From a virus, in the IMG/VR virus record IMGVR_UViG_3300023106_000016, positions 1-43,593 of that record: a stretch of 43,593 nucleotides of DNA. One strand, given 5' to 3'. Made by a program: the position numbers and the translations under genes. Every line of letters begins with the position of its first letter. Position 1 is the stretch's first letter. The notes under the pieces are model-generated. The model ran no database searches. It saw nothing but the letters and a program-made list of their open reading frames with translations, and was not told the DNA's origin. Below, in pieces: positions 32,204-38,487 of this stretch.

Positions 32204-32865
32204 TAGAATAATTTTTGTTGGTTAGTATGCTGTTCAATGCGTTTCATTGCAGCGTTGTAATAGTCTTCGTTTATTTCATATCCAATAAAATCTCTATTTA
32301 AGTTGTGGCAAGCTATCGCAGTAGTGCCTGATCCAGAAAAACAATCAAGAATTAAATCACCAGGTTTACTGCTTTTTTCAATTAAGAATTCCATCAAATT
32401 AACTGGTTTTTGAGTAGGATGTAGCTCGTTATCAGTTCTTTTAGCTTTAATAATGTTTGAGTGCCTACCATTATTTAATTTCTTATTTCCATTAGAAATA
32501 AATAAACACATTTCATATTTAGGGGCGTAATCCCCATAAAGATCACCCATGCCAGTATTATTCTTTTCCCAAATCAATATATTTTTAACATTAAACACGC
32601 TTTCAAATTCTTTTTTAAAAACATCAACATTATGCCAGCTGCAGAAAATATACAAATGCGCATCTTCTTTAGACACTCTTTTCAAATCTAAAACCCAACC
32701 AGGAAGCCACTCTAAATTAGAATCATTTTCTATTTTTATGTGTTTTTCTTTTCTATAATTTGATTGAAAAGACATTCCATAAGGTGGATCAGTAGCAACT
32801 ACATCTATAGAACCTGTTGATACCTCATGTAAACCAAAACATGATCCTTTTATTAATTTTATCAT
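32203..32865 (-). CDS. DNA adenine-N6 or cytosine-N4 methyltransferase
   Basis: 220 residues. DPPY (26-29, in VVATDPPYGMSF) precedes the SAM-binding LDCFSGSGTTAIAC (FSGSGTT 174-180), so motif IV comes before motif I: the beta-class order. HPTQKPVNLMEFLI is the typical segment before motif I. No recognition-domain extension, so short target. No restriction nuclease adjacent, so probably an orphan methylase protecting phage DNA from host restriction. The C-terminus NQQKLF is a likely clamp-binding tail. The ATG sits only 5 bases after the U-run of leader E4's terminator. Confidence 0.9.
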   Translation of the reverse strand: MIKLIKGSCFGLHEVSTGSIDVVATDPPYGMSFQSNYRKEKHIKIENDSNLEWLPGWVLDLKRVSKEDAHLYIFCSWHNVDVFKKEFESVFNVKNILIWEKNNTGMGDLYGDYAPKYEMCLFISNGNKKLNNGRHSNIIKAKRTDNELHPTQKPVNLMEFLIEKSSKPGDLILDCFSGSGTTAIACHNLNRDFIGYEINEDYYNAAMKRIEQHTNQQKLF

Positions 32866-32869
32866 AATT

Positions 32870-32923
32870 AAAAAAAGCCCGAATAAATCCTTGGGGTCTC
32901 ACGCCAATTCATTATCCGAGCTT
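32870..32923 (-). terminator. Intrinsic terminator of leader E4
   Basis: Minus-strand AAGCTCGGATAA pairs with TTATTCGGGCTT (two G-U wobbles) and is followed by TTTTT. It is so close to the methyltransferase ATG that it should affect both transcription and ribosome access. Confidence 0.75.
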
Positions 32924-32962
32924 GTTTAAGTTCGTTAATTCCCGTATAGTTGAGACCGGAAT
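32870..32962 (-). promoter_or_regulatory. Structured leader/attenuator E4 upstream of the methyltransferase
   Basis: A 12-bp stem (32875-32886 with 32912-32923, two G-U pairs) followed by a T run forms a terminator that ends 5 bases before the ATG at 32865. Its 25-base loop contains GGTCTCA (32895-32901), perfectly complementary to TGAGACC (32951-32957) at the 5' end of the RNA. The two pairings interlock (a-b-a'-b'), so a pseudoknot or an antiterminator is possible. Promoter box at 32968-32975. Confidence 0.65.
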
Positions 32963-32967
32963 GTTTG

Positions 32968-32975
32968 TAAATATA
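32968..32975 (-). promoter_or_regulatory. -7-like box TATATTTA before leader E4
   Basis: One base off TATATTTG; a TTG lies 15 bases upstream, shorter than the usual 19-21. Weaker than P1-P3 and P5, but positioned like them relative to the leader. Confidence 0.4.
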
Positions 32976-32979
32976 CTAA

Positions 32980-33219
32980 TTAATCCTCACCAAGCACCCA
33001 TTTAAGGGCTGTTATTACTTGCCTGATGGTTTCCGATTCAATTCTATTCCCAAAACGTTCAAATGCAGTCATTGTATTCTCTAACTCAGCTACCCTCTCC
33101 TTTATCTCCTCCTTAGATTTTATTTCAGTTTCTGACAATGCGATAAGAGATCCTTTCAAATCATACATTTGGTCTTGATAATTATCTAAAATATCTTTTA
33201 TTAATTCCTGTTTGTTCAT
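32980..33219 (-). CDS. Small coiled-coil protein behind leader copy R1
   Basis: 79 residues, strongly helical and charged (NKQELIKDILDNYQDQMYDL, SKEEIKERVAELENTMTAF), probably a short coiled coil. No homologue recognised. It starts 22 bases after the 115-bp leader element R1 and shares the sequence ACTAATAATTAATTTTGA before its ATG with the gene starting at 41653. Its neighbour downstream is the methyltransferase leader E4. Confidence 0.6.
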   Translation of the reverse strand: MNKQELIKDILDNYQDQMYDLKGSLIALSETEIKSKEEIKERVAELENTMTAFERFGNRIESETIRQVITALKWVLGED

Positions 33220-33240
33220 GTTTTCTCAAAATTAATTATT

Positions 33241-33355
33241 AGTGAATGTTTAGGCCACGTCTGCCAGTGGCGTTTATTAGTGATTAAATAACGGTTGCAT
33301 TGACCGTCATATATAAGCCTAAGATTACCTAATTTGGCTTTACGGAAGGCGGTTA
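33241..33355 (-). repeat. Leader element R, copy 1
   Basis: 115 bp, 108 identical to copy 2 at 41933-42047 with no indels. Hairpins: GCCAC/GTGGC (33254-33271), ACGGT/ACCGT (33291-33307) and AGCC/GGCT (33316-33339). The first two hairpins are identical in both copies; the mismatches gather in and around the third. It sits between a stop (33375) and a small-gene ATG (33219). No promoter box seen. Confidence 0.85.
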
Positions 33356-33374
33356 CTTTTTATTCAATGATTAA

Positions 33375-33641
33375 TTATACCTTCACACTATATCTTTCAT
33401 AAACACAATTCTTTTTATTTAGCAATTCATCACTCAATTTATGATATTCACAAAATGGAACTATAGCCCCAAACCAAAGTGTACCATCCAAACTAATATT
33501 ATCTTTTCTTTTCGCATATTGATAAACCGGAAAATCACATCCATTCTCACAACACTTATGGACGTTTTCAGATTCAAACATACACCTATAATACGTTATA
33601 TTTGCCAACTCTCCTTTTTCTGTTTTAAATGTGTGTTGCAT
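33375..33641 (-). CDS. Small Cys-rich, probably metal-binding protein
   Basis: 88 residues. Cysteines at YRCMF, HKCCENGCDF and FCEYH, with histidines nearby (C...HKCC...C...CEYH), suggest a zinc site. Not recognised. It is translated right after 33646-33936 (spacing 4 bases) and before leader R1. Such small zinc proteins in phage early regions often inhibit or redirect host enzymes; here that is only a possibility. Confidence 0.55.
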   Translation of the reverse strand: MQHTFKTEKGELANITYYRCMFESENVHKCCENGCDFPVYQYAKRKDNISLDGTLWFGAIVPFCEYHKLSDELLNKKNCVYERYSVKV

Positions 33642-33645
33642 GGGT

Positions 33646-33936
33646 TTATTCAGGTTTAAGTTTATTCCAAAGTTCTAATTTTGCCTCTTTAATGTTTTCC
33701 TCACCAGCTATTTCGTTTGCCATATACAAATAAAAATCACGTCTTTGGTTCATAGTTAAGCTTCTGTATTTATAATTATCATCTTCAGGAGAATAATGTT
33801 TCCATTTTCTTTTACCTTTTGATAAAGTCCAAATAGATAAATTATATTGACATCCTCTTAACATGTCTATCCAGCAGGAAACACAAATTTTAAGCTTATC
33901 GCCGTTTTCTTTTACTATTATTTTCTCGTGATTCAT
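33646..33936 (-). CDS. Hypothetical early protein
   Basis: 96 residues (MNHEKIIVKENGDKLKICVSCWIDML...). Basic aromatic middle (WTLSKGKRKWKHYSPEDDNYKY) and a helical C-terminus (DFYLYMANEIAGEENIKEAKLEL). C-V-S-C near residue 18-21 could bind metal together with cysteine 29. Start follows ATAAAATAAAAATAAG. No family recognised. Confidence 0.55.
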   Translation of the reverse strand: MNHEKIIVKENGDKLKICVSCWIDMLRGCQYNLSIWTLSKGKRKWKHYSPEDDNYKYRSLTMNQRRDFYLYMANEIAGEENIKEAKLELWNKLKPE

Positions 33937-33966
33937 CTTATTTTTATTTTATGCCACCATGGGCGG

Positions 33967-34107
33967 TTAGTTACAATAAAACCTTAATTCAAACCAATAA
34001 AACCATATTCTAACAACTGATATTTTACCCTTTTTTTCAGCTATCCAATGTCTGTTTATAATTATTTTGAATGGTTTAGGCGTTTTATATTTTCTGTATA
34101 TAAACAT
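33967..34107 (-). CDS. Small basic protein (46 aa)
   Basis: ATG at 34107, 7 bases after the previous stop, TAA at 33967-33969. The product is very basic and aromatic: MFIYRKYKTPKPFKIIINRH, then WIAEKKGKISVVRIWFYWFELRF. No signal peptide. It fills what would otherwise be a 177-base gap in a dense operon, and its position and spacing fit the unit, but at 46 codons chance cannot be excluded. Confidence 0.45.
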   Translation of the reverse strand: MFIYRKYKTPKPFKIIINRHWIAEKKGKISVVRIWFYWFELRFYCN

Positions 34108-34113
34108 CTCTAT

Positions 34114-34689
34114 TTACCCTTTGGTGTTTTTAAATTTGGTGTCCATAAATTTAGCGTGTGTAGCATAAGCATAACCATGCAATCCATTAGTTACCTCATG
34201 CATTACAAATGCTTCAATTTTAGTTTTTGGTTGATAAATTCTTAAACACCACCAACCTGATTTTAATAAATCTTTTGACGGTAAATCTATCCAATCACTT
34301 TCTTTACTCTCCGTTGGTTGGGTGAGGTAGGGTTTTACTTCAACCTTGCAATTACCATTAGGTAAATCCTCTACACTTACAAATCCAACTTCTTTATAAA
34401 TGCATATACTTTCAATGTCAGGGTGAATATCTCCATCCGCTATGTAATTCTCTTTAATTACTTTTTCCGCTTCTTTAAAAGAATCCACTTCTAAGAAATC
34501 ATTATCTATTGGTGAATAGATAACTAATTTGGTATCTTCCAAATCCGGTTTGTTTTGCTCCTGCCAGTATTCTGCACCTCTTATAAAATCATACTCGGAA
34601 ACTTTTCGTTCAAGATCTGTTGCGTTTGGCATTCTCAACGCATATTCTATTGCCGCTTCTCTAAGTTTTGCTTCTTGTTCCGTGTTCAT
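34114..34689 (-). CDS. Conserved hypothetical early protein
   Basis: 191 residues. The opening EAKLREAAIEYALRMPNATDL...FIRGAEYW and ESDWIDLPSKDLLKSGWWCLRIY are patterns shared by early proteins of Bacteroidota phages, to my recollection. Function unknown. It follows the YqaJ-like nuclease gene by 11 bases in the recombination part of the early operon. Confidence 0.6.
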   Translation of the reverse strand: MNTEQEAKLREAAIEYALRMPNATDLERKVSEYDFIRGAEYWQEQNKPDLEDTKLVIYSPIDNDFLEVDSFKEAEKVIKENYIADGDIHPDIESICIYKEVGFVSVEDLPNGNCKVEVKPYLTQPTESKESDWIDLPSKDLLKSGWWCLRIYQPKTKIEAFVMHEVTNGLHGYAYATHAKFMDTKFKNTKG

Positions 34690-34700
34690 AGGGTTAGGGT

Positions 34701-35423
34701 TTAAGGGTTAATTTTACCAAGTTTTGATTTCATTTTAATGTCATATTCTGTTAGCCATTTCCTGCATAATATAACACGATCCTGTATTTCCTTTATAATT
34801 AACGGATCATGATGAGCGGTGTAAGCTACCCATCTGGATTCTACAGGCATATCGTCAAATACTATTTCAGGTGTCCAATCTGTTTCAGGCGTATTCATTA
34901 GCCCGGTAAATAATATACCTTTATTTTTACGCCACAAATGCATATACACACGTAACTGATATTCATGTTCAATAGATAAACCTTCATCAACTCGGTCATG
35001 TAAAGTTTTTCTATTCCAGGCAGCCTTAACGTCACAAATAGCATCAGGGAACTCAATGTCGCATTCACCGTCAAAGTACTCATCAGATAGCCTTATTTTG
35101 TTTTTCTCAGCCATTCCGTAACCTAATTGTTCCGCTGCAAAGTCGATTAAATCATCTTCAACGGCGATACCTTTGTCCAGGTATTTTGATCTTATTTCTT
35201 CCTGGTCGTTTGCGTACCATTCTTTAAGGTAAGTTGTGCAAGTATCTGGAAGCTTTGGATTATCAAATTTAATGATAAGATCCTGCATTGTTGATTCTTG
35301 TATTGGAGTGCGTTTAGGCTTATTTCTTAACTCAACAAGCGTTTCTAATTGTTTATCTGTTAAACCAATCCTGCCCATTATTTTGCTGCATTGGCTTGCT
35401 CTTATTCTGAATAGTTTTTCCAT
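34701..35423 (-). CDS. YqaJ/RecB-like PD-(D/E)XK recombination exonuclease
   Basis: 240 residues. RIRASQCSKIMG at the start and a glutamate in GIAVEDDLI recall YqaJ viral recombinases. The core FDGECDIEFPDAICDVKAAW supplies the metal-binding D and the D-x-K lysine, and EHEYQLRVYMHLW matches the following Q-x-Y motif. It would resect double-stranded ends to expose single strands for annealing. The adjacent upstream gene 35425-35952 is the natural partner. The start ATG is 2 bases after that gene's stop. Confidence 0.78.
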   Translation of the reverse strand: MEKLFRIRASQCSKIMGRIGLTDKQLETLVELRNKPKRTPIQESTMQDLIIKFDNPKLPDTCTTYLKEWYANDQEEIRSKYLDKGIAVEDDLIDFAAEQLGYGMAEKNKIRLSDEYFDGECDIEFPDAICDVKAAWNRKTLHDRVDEGLSIEHEYQLRVYMHLWRKNKGILFTGLMNTPETDWTPEIVFDDMPVESRWVAYTAHHDPLIIKEIQDRVILCRKWLTEYDIKMKSKLGKINP

Positions 35424-35424
35424 G

Positions 35425-35952
35425 TTATTTTGTTTCAGGCGTTAATAATAATTTCTCCACTTCGCTACTTACCTGGTATTTTTGCCTGATCTGATCAATA
35501 GTATACCCGCTTTTTTCAATAGCTGTTTTTGCTTTTTGGAAGTTTTCGCTATCCTTAATTAATTCAGGTAAAATGTATTTTTTGAAGCCAACGACGTGGC
35601 CATGTTTCCTATCAGGCTTCGCATACATAATAAAAGGAATGTTTGGATCGACATCATCAATGTATAAAGAACCGTTAGCCAATTCTTTAGCCATGAAATT
35701 TGCTCTTGCTACATTTAACAGGCATGGTTTGTATAGCATTTTACCGGTTTTACAGTCTATTAAATAAATAGCCGTTTTATTTACTTCTGCCTGTGCCTTT
35801 TGATCAAATGCCGGAGCATCTGTAAATTTTGCCATTGTAACTATCATTTCCGGTTTTAATCCTTTGCCCATACCTTCGCCGTTTAATAAATCTTCACCGC
35901 TTATGTAGCGTTTATCTAAGTTTTTTCTGAATGGTGTTTTTTGCGTTTCCAT
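35425..35952 (-). CDS. Probable partner of the recombination nuclease (ssDNA-binding or annealing-type candidate)
   Basis: 175 residues. MAKFTDAPAFDQKAQAEVNKTA, KTGKMLYKPCLLNVARANFMAKEL and DPNIPFIMYAKPDRKHGHVVGFKKY are visible blocks with basic patches. The C-terminus is helical. Genes of this appearance sit next to YqaJ-like nucleases in Bacteroidota phages, so an OB-fold or annealing role is plausible, but no Erf, RecT or Rad52 motif is evident. Assignment by neighbour only. Confidence 0.5.
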   Translation of the reverse strand: METQKTPFRKNLDKRYISGEDLLNGEGMGKGLKPEMIVTMAKFTDAPAFDQKAQAEVNKTAIYLIDCKTGKMLYKPCLLNVARANFMAKELANGSLYIDDVDPNIPFIMYAKPDRKHGHVVGFKKYILPELIKDSENFQKAKTAIEKSGYTIDQIRQKYQVSSEVEKLLLTPETK

Positions 35953-35970
35953 CTTATTTTATTTTAATAA

Positions 35971-36234
35971 TTAATACTCTAAATATTCGCCATATTCCTC
36001 ATATACGGCATCTTGTAAGTCTTCTAGTGTAACTAGTATAGTGCCAGTGTGATCGTATCTGTATGCACCAAATGATTCGTAAATTACTACGTGATCTAAC
36101 TGATAAACATACATATCCAGTGAGTTACTCCATTGCTCTGTAAAACCTATGGATTTTAGTAGGCGGTTTGTTAGTATTGGATTTTCTTTCACTGGATTTT
36201 TAAAGGTTGGTTGGTTGTAGTCTGATTCGGTCAT
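35971..36234 (-). CDS. Small acidic early protein
   Basis: 87 residues, acidic C-terminus (EDLQDAVYEEYGEYLEY), with MYVYQLDHVVIYESFGAYRY in the middle. Similar to short phage proteins of the 'LGFTxxxx...VxIYExxxxYRY' kind, unknown function. Its ATG overlaps the TAA of the coiled-coil gene 36234-36407 (TAATG). Confidence 0.6.
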   Translation of the reverse strand: MTESDYNQPTFKNPVKENPILTNRLLKSIGFTEQWSNSLDMYVYQLDHVVIYESFGAYRYDHTGTILVTLEDLQDAVYEEYGEYLEY

Positions 36235-36407
36235 TATAATTCTTTAAACTGTTTAAGTTCATATTTAAGGTCTTCGTTAACTGCCATTAATCGTTCAATA
36301 TCATTTTCTAATTCAGTGATTTGTTCATCACGATTAATTATAGCATATTCAAAGTCTTCTAGGATGTGTTTAATATCGTTAAACTTTCTTTCTAGTGCTT
36401 TTTCCAT
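36234..36407 (-). CDS. Small coiled-coil protein (57 aa)
   Basis: From the ATG at 36407 to TAA at 36234-36236, which overlaps the next ATG. It is almost entirely helical and charged: EKALERKFNDIKHILEDFEY, then NRDEQITELENDIERLMAV and EDLKYELKQFKEL with leucine/isoleucine heptads. Typical of short phage coiled-coil proteins. Tight coupling to both neighbours supports it. Confidence 0.65.
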   Translation of the reverse strand: MEKALERKFNDIKHILEDFEYAIINRDEQITELENDIERLMAVNEDLKYELKQFKEL

Positions 36408-36409
36408 GA

Positions 36410-36742
36410 TTATTCGGTTGCTTTTTTAATTGCTAATTCTATTTTATTAGCTAACTCCGCATCAATAGCCACACTAAATAACATTTCATTTGCTAAAATC
36501 AAGGCTTCTAATAATTCTGGAGCAGCGGATATTAATTTAGCGTTAGATTCCACCATTTTTATGGTTTTTACGCTTATATCCTCATTTGGCAATATACATA
36601 TAGCTGTACATGTTGACCCTCCGTCAGCATCCTTCAATGAAGATATTGGATAAATGGTGTGTGGCATTCTTAGATGTCCAATAAATACGTTTTCTATTTT
36701 TGAGTCTAAAGCCCAAGGCCCCGGAGTGTGTTTTGTTTTCAT
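36410..36742 (-). CDS. HTPGPW-family phage protein
   Basis: 110 residues. The KHTPGPW start and the MVESNAKLISAAPELLEALILANE helix are the signature of a small family found in very many phages and prophages, function unknown. Cysteines in STCTAICILP. It is the first gene behind promoter P5 and leader E5. The ATG lies 16 bases after the terminator stem, in the same arrangement as the genes behind E3 and E4. Confidence 0.8.
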   Translation of the reverse strand: MKTKHTPGPWALDSKIENVFIGHLRMPHTIYPISSLKDADGGSTCTAICILPNEDISVKTIKMVESNAKLISAAPELLEALILANEMLFSVAIDAELANKIELAIKKATE

Positions 36743-36754
36743 AACTTTTATAAA

Positions 36755-36852
36755 TTATAAAAGCCCGTGCCATTGGAGTAGAAGTCCGCCGGCAAGGGCT
36801 ATTAAATTAGTTTCGATTGTTTGAGTGAGAAGCTTCTACCATTCTCCAATCG
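36755..36852 (-). promoter_or_regulatory. Structured leader/attenuator E5 upstream of the HTPGPW gene
   Basis: Terminator stem 36762-36766 with 36796-36800 (AGCCC/GGGCT) plus 36768-36771 with 36791-36794 (TGCC/GGCA), then a TTTT run on the minus strand. The loop holds 12 consecutive bases TTGGAGTAGAAG (36773-36784). These are complementary to two blocks near the RNA 5' end, CTTCTA (36833-36838) and CTCCAA (36844-36849), separated by 5 bases. The plan is the same as E3 and E4. Confidence 0.68.
36758..36800 (-). terminator. Intrinsic terminator of leader E5
   Basis: Nine pairs with one mismatch, 19-base loop, followed by TTTTATAATTT on the minus strand. Ends 16 bases before the ATG at 36742. 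Confidence 0.65.
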
Positions 36853-36857
36853 TTCTG

Positions 36858-36887
36858 CAAATATATTAATTATTTTTTAATCGGCAA
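36858..36887 (-). promoter_or_regulatory. Bacteroidota-type promoter P5
   Basis: Minus strand TTG (36887-36885), 19 bases, TATATTTG (36865-36858): full consensus match. The -33 region lies in the gap 5 bases downstream of the 36892 stop codon. Confidence 0.75.
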
Positions 36888-36891
36888 CTAT

Positions 36892-37086
36892 TTATTTATC
36901 TAAAATATCAACATAGCCGACAATTGCACCTATCCCGCAACAAGCGGAAACGGTATAGATAATCTCTGCCTTACCTATAGGATCCCAGTTGCAATTAACT
37001 GCCTTTATAATACATTTTACCTCCCCTGTAATTAAAGCCGCAACTATTGCAACATATATTACGATTACGCCTATGCCTGTTTTCAT
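36892..37086 (-). CDS. Small membrane protein
   Basis: 64 residues, two hydrophobic helices (GIGVIVIYVAIVAALITGEV and EIIYTVSACCGIGAIVGYVDIL) with a short loop (KCIIKAVNCNWDPIGKA). Start follows AAAACAAAACAAG. It is last in its part of the early operon, just ahead of promoter P5. Function unknown. Confidence 0.55.
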   Translation of the reverse strand: MKTGIGVIVIYVAIVAALITGEVKCIIKAVNCNWDPIGKAEIIYTVSACCGIGAIVGYVDILDK

Positions 37087-37105
37087 CTTGTTTTGTTTTT
37101 ATGGT

Positions 37106-37741
37106 TTATACTAATTTTAAATTTACTGTTAATTGATATTCTTTACCGCCAACGGTTACGAATTGTACTAAGGCGGTTGCCTCTGCGCATCCAATAGCCT
37201 CTTTGATTAACGCCTTGGTATCGGTGATTAGTTTTGATTCGTCAAGTGGTTTGTCTTTGATTACTTCTGCCCAGATGCCGTCTACCATAACACCATAAAT
37301 GTCAGTTCCAAGTACATAACCGTTTTTATCCTGTGGGTTTAAATGCGCTATCCTGCCAAAAAAATCAGTAAGGAATATAGTTTTAATATTTCCATTTGAT
37401 CCAAATTTAGCAGTTACTTCCTTACCAATTACAAACCCCCTTCTCTCTGCCTCCTTAATCAAAGCAGATTCCCATTCTTGTGGGGTGGCTTCTACGCCAT
37501 CTCTAAATCTAATTCCGTGTTCATTGTCAGGGTCTTCCCAATCACCTCCAATAAAACCATAACCAAGTAAATCTTTATCATTTATAGCCGTAACCATCCA
37601 TAAGCAATCAAATGATGAATCTGTTTCTGGTAATTTATACACCTTCCCCACTTCAAATTTAGGCTTCCCTATCTTAGCCATTAGTTCTTTTTTCACCTCC
37701 GCTAATCGAGCGTCAAGGTCTTGTTCTGTTAGTTGTTTCAT
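37106..37741 (-). CDS. Conserved hypothetical early protein
   Basis: 211 residues from the ATG at 37741 (MKQLTEQDLDARLAEVKKEL); a longer frame would overlap the DUF3127 gene. The body contains KPKFEVGKVYKLPETDSSFDCLWMVT and WESALIKEAERRGF, which look like a small beta domain followed by helices. Recurrent in Bacteroidota phages as 'xxWExxLIxEAxKRG' proteins, to my recollection. Function unknown. Confidence 0.6.
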   Translation of the reverse strand: MKQLTEQDLDARLAEVKKELMAKIGKPKFEVGKVYKLPETDSSFDCLWMVTAINDKDLLGYGFIGGDWEDPDNEHGIRFRDGVEATPQEWESALIKEAERRGFVIGKEVTAKFGSNGNIKTIFLTDFFGRIAHLNPQDKNGYVLGTDIYGVMVDGIWAEVIKDKPLDESKLITDTKALIKEAIGCAEATALVQFVTVGGKEYQLTVNLKLV

Positions 37742-37743
37742 GG

Positions 37744-38010
37744 TTATACTTTTTGAATTTTCCACGCTTGTAAACTCACAAACGATGTGTCTTTATGTAA
37801 ATTACCCTTTAAATTATAATCTACTGATACCTGTTGACCTTCTATGTATTGGTCTAATAAACTGCATTTATCCTGAGTAAATTCCATTTTAATGTACTGT
37901 GGATAAGGAGTAGATTGTTCAGTTACAACTATAAATTCACGCTTTGCAAACTTATCTGAAATGTGTTGTGTTTGTTTGATACTATGGATCTCTCCGTTTA
38001 GTTGTGGCAT
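37744..38010 (-). CDS. DUF3127 OB-fold protein (ssDNA-binding-like)
   Basis: 88 residues. QTQHISDKFAKREFIVVTEQ, YPQYIKMEFTQDKCSLLDQY and GQQVSVDYNLKGN...SFVSLQAWKI are the hallmark blocks of DUF3127, a small OB-fold family abundant in Bacteroidota phages that probably binds single-stranded DNA. It complements the recombination and replication genes nearby. Complete length. Confidence 0.85.
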   Translation of the reverse strand: MPQLNGEIHSIKQTQHISDKFAKREFIVVTEQSTPYPQYIKMEFTQDKCSLLDQYIEGQQVSVDYNLKGNLHKDTSFVSLQAWKIQKV

Positions 38011-38015
38011 TTTAT

Positions 38016-38387
38016 TTATCTATTTAATTGTTTGTAAATTCTTTTTTGCTCTTCTAAAATTAGGGTGCGTTTGGAGGGTGATAGTAGGATATAATCTGAA
38101 CTATTCATCAAACCTATTAGCCCCTTATAGTATGCTTGTGTCTGTATGGCATCAAATATACCGTCTTTATTCTTAGTACTGAATTGAACCATGGCTAAAT
38201 AAACCTTAAAGGCATCCTGGATCCTGGCATAAAAATTCATGCTCATTGGCCTTCTGTTACTCAGCATATCAACAATAGAGTGGTATCTTTTATATCCTAA
38301 TTCTTTAGCTAAATATGGATATGCATCTACTGGTATATCGTAGTATAATTGCCTTATGGCTGAATTACTTGGTTTATCTGATCTCAT
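38016..38387 (-). CDS. Hypothetical protein, phage early region
   Basis: 123 residues from the ATG at 38387 (MRSDKPSNSAIRQLYYDIPVDAY); the longer frame from 38510 overlaps the miniprotein at 38384-38467 and is less likely. Helical throughout: YPYLAKELGYKRYHSIVDMLSN, RIQDAFKVYLAMVQFS, SKRTLILEEQKRIYKQLNR. The first half might be a DNA-binding helix-turn-helix (KELGYKRYHSIVDML). Function unknown. Confidence 0.6.
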   Translation of the reverse strand: MRSDKPSNSAIRQLYYDIPVDAYPYLAKELGYKRYHSIVDMLSNRRPMSMNFYARIQDAFKVYLAMVQFSTKNKDGIFDAIQTQAYYKGLIGLMNSSDYILLSPSKRTLILEEQKRIYKQLNR

Positions 38388-38467
38388 ACCGATAACCAAA
38401 TTAGAGCTACTACACCTAAACCGGCTATAGCTATTAATACACAGGCTATGTAAATCCCAATTTTCAT
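38384..38467 (-). CDS. Tiny single-pass membrane protein (27 aa)
   Basis: ATG at 38467; the stop TGA overlaps the ATG at 38387 (ATGA). Product starts MKIGIYIACVLIAIAGL and ends ALIWLSV: one uninterrupted membrane helix, no soluble part. The coupling to the next gene and the hydrophobic coding supports it, but at this size chance remains possible. Confidence 0.5.
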   Translation of the reverse strand: MKIGIYIACVLIAIAGLGVVALIWLSV

Positions 38468-38487
38468 TATTCGTTGTGGTGTCATAA

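Noticed and set aside
33241-33355. Element R as a tRNA or tmRNA
   Set aside because: Hairpins do not assemble into a cloverleaf and no T-loop GGTTCRA motif is present.
36755-36852. E5 as a solitary CRISPR-repeat-like RNA anti-CRISPR
   Set aside because: A GTAGAAGCTT stretch recalls some type VI-B repeats, but the rest does not match and the RNA has a terminator-loop design instead.
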